DNA from: Holothuria scabra
Taxonomy: Eukaryota > Echinodermata > Holothuroidea > Aspidochirotida > Holothuriidae
Reading direction: 5' to 3'
Assembly (NCBI GenBank): GCA_037179385.1
Contig: CM074179.1
Span: 9,548,001 to 9,612,000 of the forward strand
DNA length: 64,000 nucleotides
A program made the translations under genes and the position numbers. How positions within the stretch are numbered: the first letter of the stretch is position 1; each line of letters opens with the position of its first letter. The notes beneath the pieces were generated by a model. That model did no database searches and was not told where the DNA came from. It saw only the letters and a list, made by a program, of their open reading frames with translations. Positions 58,385-64,000 of the stretch are shown here, piece by piece.

Positions 58385-60092
58385 CTGTGAGGGTAAAACG
58401 GACGGAAGAAGGTAAGGTAGAAATTTCTTATTTCAGTTTCCGAACTGTTGTCATTGAAGACAAGTTCCTTAACGAGGTTTCGAAATGGTTAGACAGACAC
58501 TTAGACATGTTGGTCATTAATTAGTTGGATTATGATCTCAAGCTTGCCCAGTGAATTTAAGAAGTGAGTTTGGCTAATTTCTGTTTACGGTGTGATCTAT
58601 ATCAAAATCAGCCGATTTTGAGAGCGAACAGACTTGTCGAGGTAAGTGGTAGACTATATTAATTTTATAATTATTATTCCCAAGGACTATCGACAAGTAG
58701 TAATTATCTTGATCAAAATGAATAGGAAAAAAATAATAACAATGTAACACTAACGGCCTCCCACAAATTCTCCGCAGATTAAGCGCACTCCAATCCAAAC
58801 GGTAGGACGCTTAAAAAACACTGGATAACCATATATTTGCTGTGTCAGCTTCGCCGTGGTGCTTACTCCTTTGCGGCAATATATGTATTTTGATTGCAAC
58901 TAAGCACAGCCACTTTTAAATGTTTGCTTCCTAATGCAGTAAACATTTAAACAATCAACCGAATTCCTCCATTCTCCATGAAAATGACTCGAAATAAGCG
59001 CAGAGGAAGGGTTGAACTTAGAGCAAGTGTGATACAAGGACTTCACTGTTTGTGCAAAAGTTTTGATAAATAAATCGAATCACTTTTAAATGATATATTG
59101 CGCAATATTTTGTGTCATTATGCTTAAACTTTTCAAATAACATTTGTAGCTATCTTGTTGAAAATTACTGCATACATCTTGCGCACAAAATGTGTTCACG
59201 CGCTTCTCTTTACGTGGTTATTTAAAGTACACGCACCTTCTAAACTGCTATGCTATTCAAGGAAACGAGACATTTAAATTTCAAAGGAAAGCAAGAGCAA
59301 GTCAAGTTGTACTAGGAGAACATGAAAAATACTGCGCAACGGACTACTTGGATTTTAAGAAAAAATAGAACATTTAAAACTTGAATACTGGTGGAAACTA
59401 TGACAATAAGATTTAAATTAATCGGAATTCTCTCTCGAACCCTTAGTATTTACTTTCTCAAATTCTGAAGATTCACAGAAATTCCATTTCTGTAGATAAT
59501 TCGTAGACTGAGTAAAATTAGATGAGTTTTAAAGGCAAGAAAAAAATGTGACCTAAAATTCGAGATTTAACGGCTTTATTGTCAACCAATTGGTTTAAAC
59601 CGGGTCAACTAAGGCCCTTGTCTTAATTGCGGTTCACTGGTTTGTCAGTTTCCTCACTACATTTCATATGCTAAGCAACAATGAGAATAAAAATATGTTC
59701 TACTTTTAATTTCTTCGGTAAGACCCGGTCAAGATACAAATTAAACATGCCGCACATGAGTTATAATAGTGTGCGACGCTGGATGGGATGCCCCGTACCC
59801 TCTCTTAGTCAAATGTGCTTTGGAATAGCTTACTGCATGTCTTGTAAAGTCAGACATAATTGTAGTAAAATGCATATTCATTTGTCTAATTCAATATAAA
59901 ATATATTCACGAATATTTTTCCAGCACTGGCTTAGTGCTTACACTAGCTGAAACGAACATGTTTGTCGGTTAGTTTGTACTGGATTGCAATTTAAACGAC
60001 TTTTGACATAGTGACACTTGCACTTTTAAGTATATCTTTACTTGATTTGCCGTAAGAATAAAAACTCAGTAACAATGTAAAGGAATACCAAC

Positions 60093-60233
60093 CTGGTTCC
60101 CAGGTCACAACATTAGGAGTATCGGTCAATTTCGTACCATCAGACCACACGAAGTCGCCTTCCTTTTCTCTGTCATCCAACCCAATATGAAGACTGGGCA
60201 ACTTAACGTTACTGTCTCTACTACTTGCAATAG
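60093..60233 (-). CDS. C-type lectin gene, second CTLD exon (copy B)
   Basis: Identical by eye to 30633-30773, including both splice sites. Joined to 61404-61555 and 58271-58384 in phase 1, it gives an uninterrupted C-type lectin domain of about 130 residues. Confidence 0.88.
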
Positions 60234-61403
60234 CTGCAATATAAAAAAATAAACAAAAAGATATAAAAGAAAGTACCATCCATCACCAACAAGGCATTTG
60301 GCTGGATTAGTAATTCTTTGAGGCCACAGGGTATGTTAAGGAAGGAACAAAGAATCATGTGTAAATGCATTGAAGAAATGGTAATTTGCTATTCAGCGGG
60401 CACGTTGCCTACAGATTCCTGCTGTCCCTTCCTTTCCAAGGAAAGGTGACGGACAAGAGAACTCCAATAGAATCGGGGGTGCAATGTTATTACTGGGTGA
60501 AAGGCAGTAAAATCTCTTTATTTGTGAAGTCTTTGAACTGTTGTGTCGCAGTTGGCAAGTGCTATCATCAACTGTATCGCATACGGAAGGTGCTATGAAG
60601 ACTCTATCGGGCCTACGTATTTTACGTCTTTTCATTCTTTGATAATGATACTTAACTAGTACACTTTCTGTGATAACGTGTACACTCTTCAAAAATTAGA
60701 ATAGTTCAGTTTCAAAAGTTGAAGTATTCGTTTCTTTTATGAGCCGATTTTACAAAATTCCAGCTCGTGCACCGATTGACTAGACTGGAAATTGTTTAGA
60801 AAGCACTGTCCATGACATACCTTGCAATGTAATCTTTTTATTTCCCAATAAAGTGGCTTTGACAATGAGTGCCGGGGGGGGGGGGGGTTCTGATTGGAAA
60901 CTAAGAGTATTCATTTATAAGAAACCAAGGTCTGCAGGCCCTATGTACAAAGTAAAAACATTTTACAATATTTAAAAACAGATGTTTCCTTCTTGGTGCT
61001 ATTCAAAACAGAGAGATATTTACCCTCGCAAATTATCGATAAGTGAGGAAACAGGCGCTGTGTGCTGTAAAAATATCAATTTATCAATTTTTTGCAACAA
61101 TGCATTTAGCATTTAATTATGCTGAAAAATGTTAACAAAATGCTTCATGTCAGATTCAAAATGTCGTTTTGTTTGGGAATCGCACTCTATACAATCCAAA
61201 GCAAAAATATAAAATCATTTTAAGTCTCTTCATACTCATTTAGAAATCAGAGCAAAACATGTGCAAACCTTTCTGTTGTGGTTGGGAAAGGCCCCTTGGA
61301 ATTTTGGTTGCAAAGGAATTTGAAGATTCAAAACATTTAAGAATATTTCACATAGTTACTAAGGTCGTGTTGTATGAATAAACACTAAATTGTTAATATT
61401 TAC

Positions 61404-61555
61404 CTTCGGCAAACATAAATTCTTCCCTCGATGTTAGGTAGAGCAGTTTAGCACCGTATGACTCACATCGAGCAGCTGCGGCATCCGCGGTATATAATTG
61501 GTCCGTCTCGAATTTGTAGCAGTGTCCATTAAACGTGTACCAATGTTCTGGGCAA
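61404..61555 (-). CDS. C-type lectin gene, first CTLD exon (copy B)
   Basis: Minus strand, 152 bp. After acceptor TTAACTTTAG it reads CPEHWYTFNGHCYKFETDQL, YTADAAAARCESYGAKLLYL, TSREEFMFAE, then a GTAAAT donor. The C-P-x-x-W, CYKF, A-x-x-x-C and L-hydrophobic-REE blocks are the N-terminal half of a C-type lectin domain. A signal-peptide exon is expected upstream. The frame also stays open to an ATG at 61620 with a hydrophobic leader-like stretch (MELMLIIYNFCSLLNII), so an unspliced start there is possible. Likely product: a small secreted lectin, with innate recognition as the usual role of the family. Confidence 0.88.
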
Positions 61556-63060
61556 CTAAAGTTAACTTTAATGATGTTTAGGAGTGAACAGAAGTTATAT
61601 ATAATTAGCATCAATTCCATGAATACATTTAGTGAGATAGCTGACTAATATTTCCAATACGTACCCGGGAAAATGTTCACTAACAGATGAAGTGCATTAA
61701 AAATTTTATGGGGTGTTGTTCCTGACTGTGTTCCTTACAAAATATGATCATTTCTTCATTTGGAATATTGAAGACAAAGAGTTACGGTATCAAATATTAA
61801 AGACTCTTTAACTCAAAATTTCAATGGTCATGATATGGAACTCTGAAATTGCCATAAAAGCCTCCGACCGGAGGGGTGACATTTCCCTGTTTAAATTTTC
61901 TACAATGAGCTAGGGAAAAGTAGCCGCATTAAATGTCAACGGAACATATGATTATTGACCCTCTACAATAATTAAGTTAGGATACAGTGCGTATAAACAA
62001 TATGAGTCGTAAACATGAGTTTTGGTGCTAGTAGGAAAAGACACTTGCTGGTCTTTTCAACGTGAAAAGTAATCAGCTATTAGACTAGCGAGGTGCGAAA
62101 TTGAAAAACTTTTCCTGAGTTGTAAGAGTATTGCTAGATATATAAATCAGAAAAGATATTTATGGGTCTACTGTCCCCAATAGCGTAGCTAAGATTGTGT
62201 CATTTGGAGGGTTTTAGAGAACGACATGTGAGAAACGTCTTAGGGGAGAAAGAAAAATGGCTGTTATAGGTCTGCAGATGCAGAATGGTGCAACTTTTGG
62301 GCCTAAAAGGTATTCAAATTAATAATAATTATGTGATATTTGCAATTATTTTTATTAAGGTTAGGTTATGGGAAGGGGGGGGGGGGGACTTCAACCTCCA
62401 AAACTATCTCCGTTGCTACGCACAAACTTCCCCTCATTTTAAGCTGACCAATTTATCGAAAAGAAATTTCCCGTTTCATTGGTGTTTAAAATTTCTAAGA
62501 TAGAATGGGAGCTGGAAATATCGAAATTATCTTTCACGGTCTGTAAAATCTCTTTGTATTCTCATGATAGTTTCATTTGATTGTCCATGCAGGGTCATTC
62601 TATTCATTCTTTTTCTAAGAAGGTATGCTCATGTCTAAGGAGGGTTTCCTTTTTCAGATATTGGGGGCAGGTAATAAAAATATAAAAATATTCTTCCAAC
62701 CAAAATTTACTTGGAAGATGCTTATGAGCCCATTGGAGAAACCGGGAGACTGAACGCTGGTTTTGAATCTCATTCCCTTGAACATGGCATTGAACACGGT
62801 TCTCGTTTTTTAAGGGGTGGGCAAGGGCGGATAAAAGGAAATTTGTTTGGGGGGGCGGGGAACTCAACTTGAGACCTAGACGTCTCAAATAGTATCAGGG
62901 GATGTCGTGCAAACATGTTTTTTGGGGGGGAGGGGGCGGAGGGGGATGAGAAGTGGTGACTGACTTCCCAAAGGACTATCTAAGCCGAGCGCCACCATCA
63001 GTTTGCGCGGAGAGGAGTCGTTTTTGAGCTTACCATTGCAATAAAATCTTCATTTTAATA
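61556..63060. other. Single-copy flank, upstream side of the lectin gene
   Basis: Several polyG runs (near 62376, 62849, 62924). No recognised exon; a signal-peptide exon or promoter of the lectin would lie on this side, but I cannot place it. Confidence 0.45.
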
Positions 63061-63062
63061 AA

Positions 63063-63295
63063 GAAAAAAAAACCAAATTGCAAAATGATCAGAAAACTAT
63101 CAGAAAAAATGTACTGGCTCCTTTACAGGAGGACGTGACATTTTATCATTTTCTTTGTCGCAAAGTATAATCTCCACTAAAAAGAATAGACCAGAACCAC
63201 ATTTTGTTTAACATGAAATGTCACGTCCTCCTGGAAAGGGGCCAGTACATTTCTTCTGATAATTTTCTGATCATTTTGCAATTTTTTTTTAAGAA
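63063..63295. repeat. Fold-back inverted repeat
   Basis: The left arm (about 63063-63145), with AATTGCAAAATGATCAGAAA and ATGTACTGGCTCCTTTACAG-GAGGACGTGACAT, is matched in reverse at 63212-63295 (ATGTCACGTCCTCCTGGAAA ... CTGATCATTTTGCAATT). The loop is about 65 bp. Arms of about 80 bp with few mismatches suggest a fold-back MITE. Confidence 0.85.
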
Positions 63296-64000
63296 AATTT
63301 TATTTTTGGGAAACTGAAGACCATGCTTTGCAAATGTTTAAAAGCAAGGGGTGTGCCCCTCGGCCCCTATGGCCAGCCGCTAATGGGTGGGGGTTGATGT
63401 GACCAAATAAAGACTCCTAAGCGGATAGAACGTCTTGTCGATTCCATTTCGTGTTTGTTGGAATGCTTTTCTCACGTAATAACAATATTTAATTGGAAAA
63501 TTCCCACTCTTATGCAACTTATCGATCTGAAACGGGTTTTTTTCACGGTTGAGACAAATCGTTAGTGAAGAAGCGAGCAAATCTTTGTTATTTTAGAAAA
63601 AAATTGTTGCAATAAACAGTGCAAGATTTATTCACAAGCCTATCAATAAGAAGCACAGGAAAACAAGGGCGGCGACTCCCTCGATTGCCGCAGAGCGTAC
63701 TAAGAAACTATCTGCCTAAAATACGCCCGTGATCAAGGGAAGTGGCCCTTTCCGGGTTATCTAACGTGATACCATGGCAACTGTCAGGAGCGTATTTCAT
63801 AAAAAGGTAGAAAGGCCTATTATAGAAGTATAGAAAATTAAAATTTGTCTGATTGCCTTACAGGGGCCGAGGGTAAAGCTCCTGAAAAAAAAAAACATCA
63901 ACCGGTGGAGTAGCTAAGGTATTTTACGGAGGGGTGGGGGATGGGGGCAAGCACCAAAATTTCCGATTTATTTATTTTTTTCAGTGTGAACACCATTTGT
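63296..64000. other. No recognised feature
   Basis: No coding or repeat structure recognised. Confidence 0.5.

Larger units (their letters stand above)
32224..61536. other. Copy B of the duplicated segment (probable haplotype 2)
   Basis: Begins with the sequence found at 5416 in copy A and stays colinear to 61536, the homologue of the last base before the gap. It then continues into unique sequence. It carries a Gmr1-like LTR retrotransposon at 46746-52605, a longer (TTC)n array and an inverted duplication of the LINE tail that copy A lacks. Its first several kilobases have many 1-4 base indels against copy A, as expected near a weakly supported contig end. Confidence 0.9.

Noticed and set aside
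5416..61536. True 27-kb tandem gene duplication
   Set aside because: Both ends of the duplication coincide with the gap edges, which points to unmerged haplotype contigs. Read depth could still overturn this.
1..64000. CRISPR arrays, bacterial operons, rRNA or intact tRNA genes
   Set aside because: Spliced exons, LINEs, a SINE and microsatellites show a eukaryotic nuclear genome. No tRNA with both boxes intact or rRNA sequence was seen.

Overview
Eukaryotic, AT-rich, intron-containing DNA packed with transposable elements. A C-type lectin gene, a SAM/C2H2 gene of a type recalled from invertebrate deuterostomes, a tRNA-derived SINE, a PHD-ORF1 LINE and a Gmr1-like Ty3 retrotransposon (Gmr1-like elements are described from deuterostomes) suggest a marine deuterostome invertebrate, most likely an echinoderm. 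The species cannot be fixed from the sequence.

Layout. 1-5415 and 61537-64000 are single copy. Between them the same locus appears twice: copy A (5416-32123) and copy B (32224-61536), separated by exactly 100 N. Copy A stops at the left gap edge, and copy B starts at the right gap edge with the sequence that opens copy A. This is the geometry of two overlapping contigs (two haplotypes) that were scaffolded end to end instead of merged. A and B are therefore best read as alleles, and their differences as structural polymorphisms plus small indels, many of them probably sequencing errors.

Order within each copy: tRNA-type SINE; minus-strand gene fragments with SAM and C2H2 domains; inverted clusters of a 52-bp palindromic tandem repeat; a long pyrimidine microsatellite at the 3' tail of a minus-strand LINE; the LINE RT 3' half; a 9.8 kb (A) or 11.8 kb (B) block interrupting the LINE, bounded by AGTTGCGGTGCC inverted repeats; the LINE 5' half (RT start, APE endonuclease, PHD-finger ORF1); then a minus-strand C-type lectin gene. 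The block holds a second LINE tail, a 422-bp hAT-type MITE with a perfect 8-bp target duplication, and a plus-strand LINE RT relic.

Allele-specific insertions lie inside the block. Copy A carries about 3.9 kb made of one inverted and two direct copies of a 1.2 kb repeat, each with a complete type I hammerhead ribozyme core. The two direct ribozymes are 1,248 nt apart, the same as the repeat period, so a transcript could self-cleave to unit length. This looks like a Penelope-type pseudo-LTR array or a large retrozyme. Copy B lacks it but carries a 5,860-bp LTR retrotransposon with 672-bp LTRs and domain order gag-protease-integrase-(RT)-RNase H, a Gmr1-like order unusual for Ty3 elements. Its RT core is deleted and several frames are broken. 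It sits in the LINE relic, and copy A keeps the empty site.

Host genes are few: a three-exon C-type lectin domain (complete only in copy B because the gap cuts copy A) and a probably decayed SAM/C2H2 gene whose likely C-terminal exon is at 2.2-2.55 kb. Most of the remainder is non-coding.
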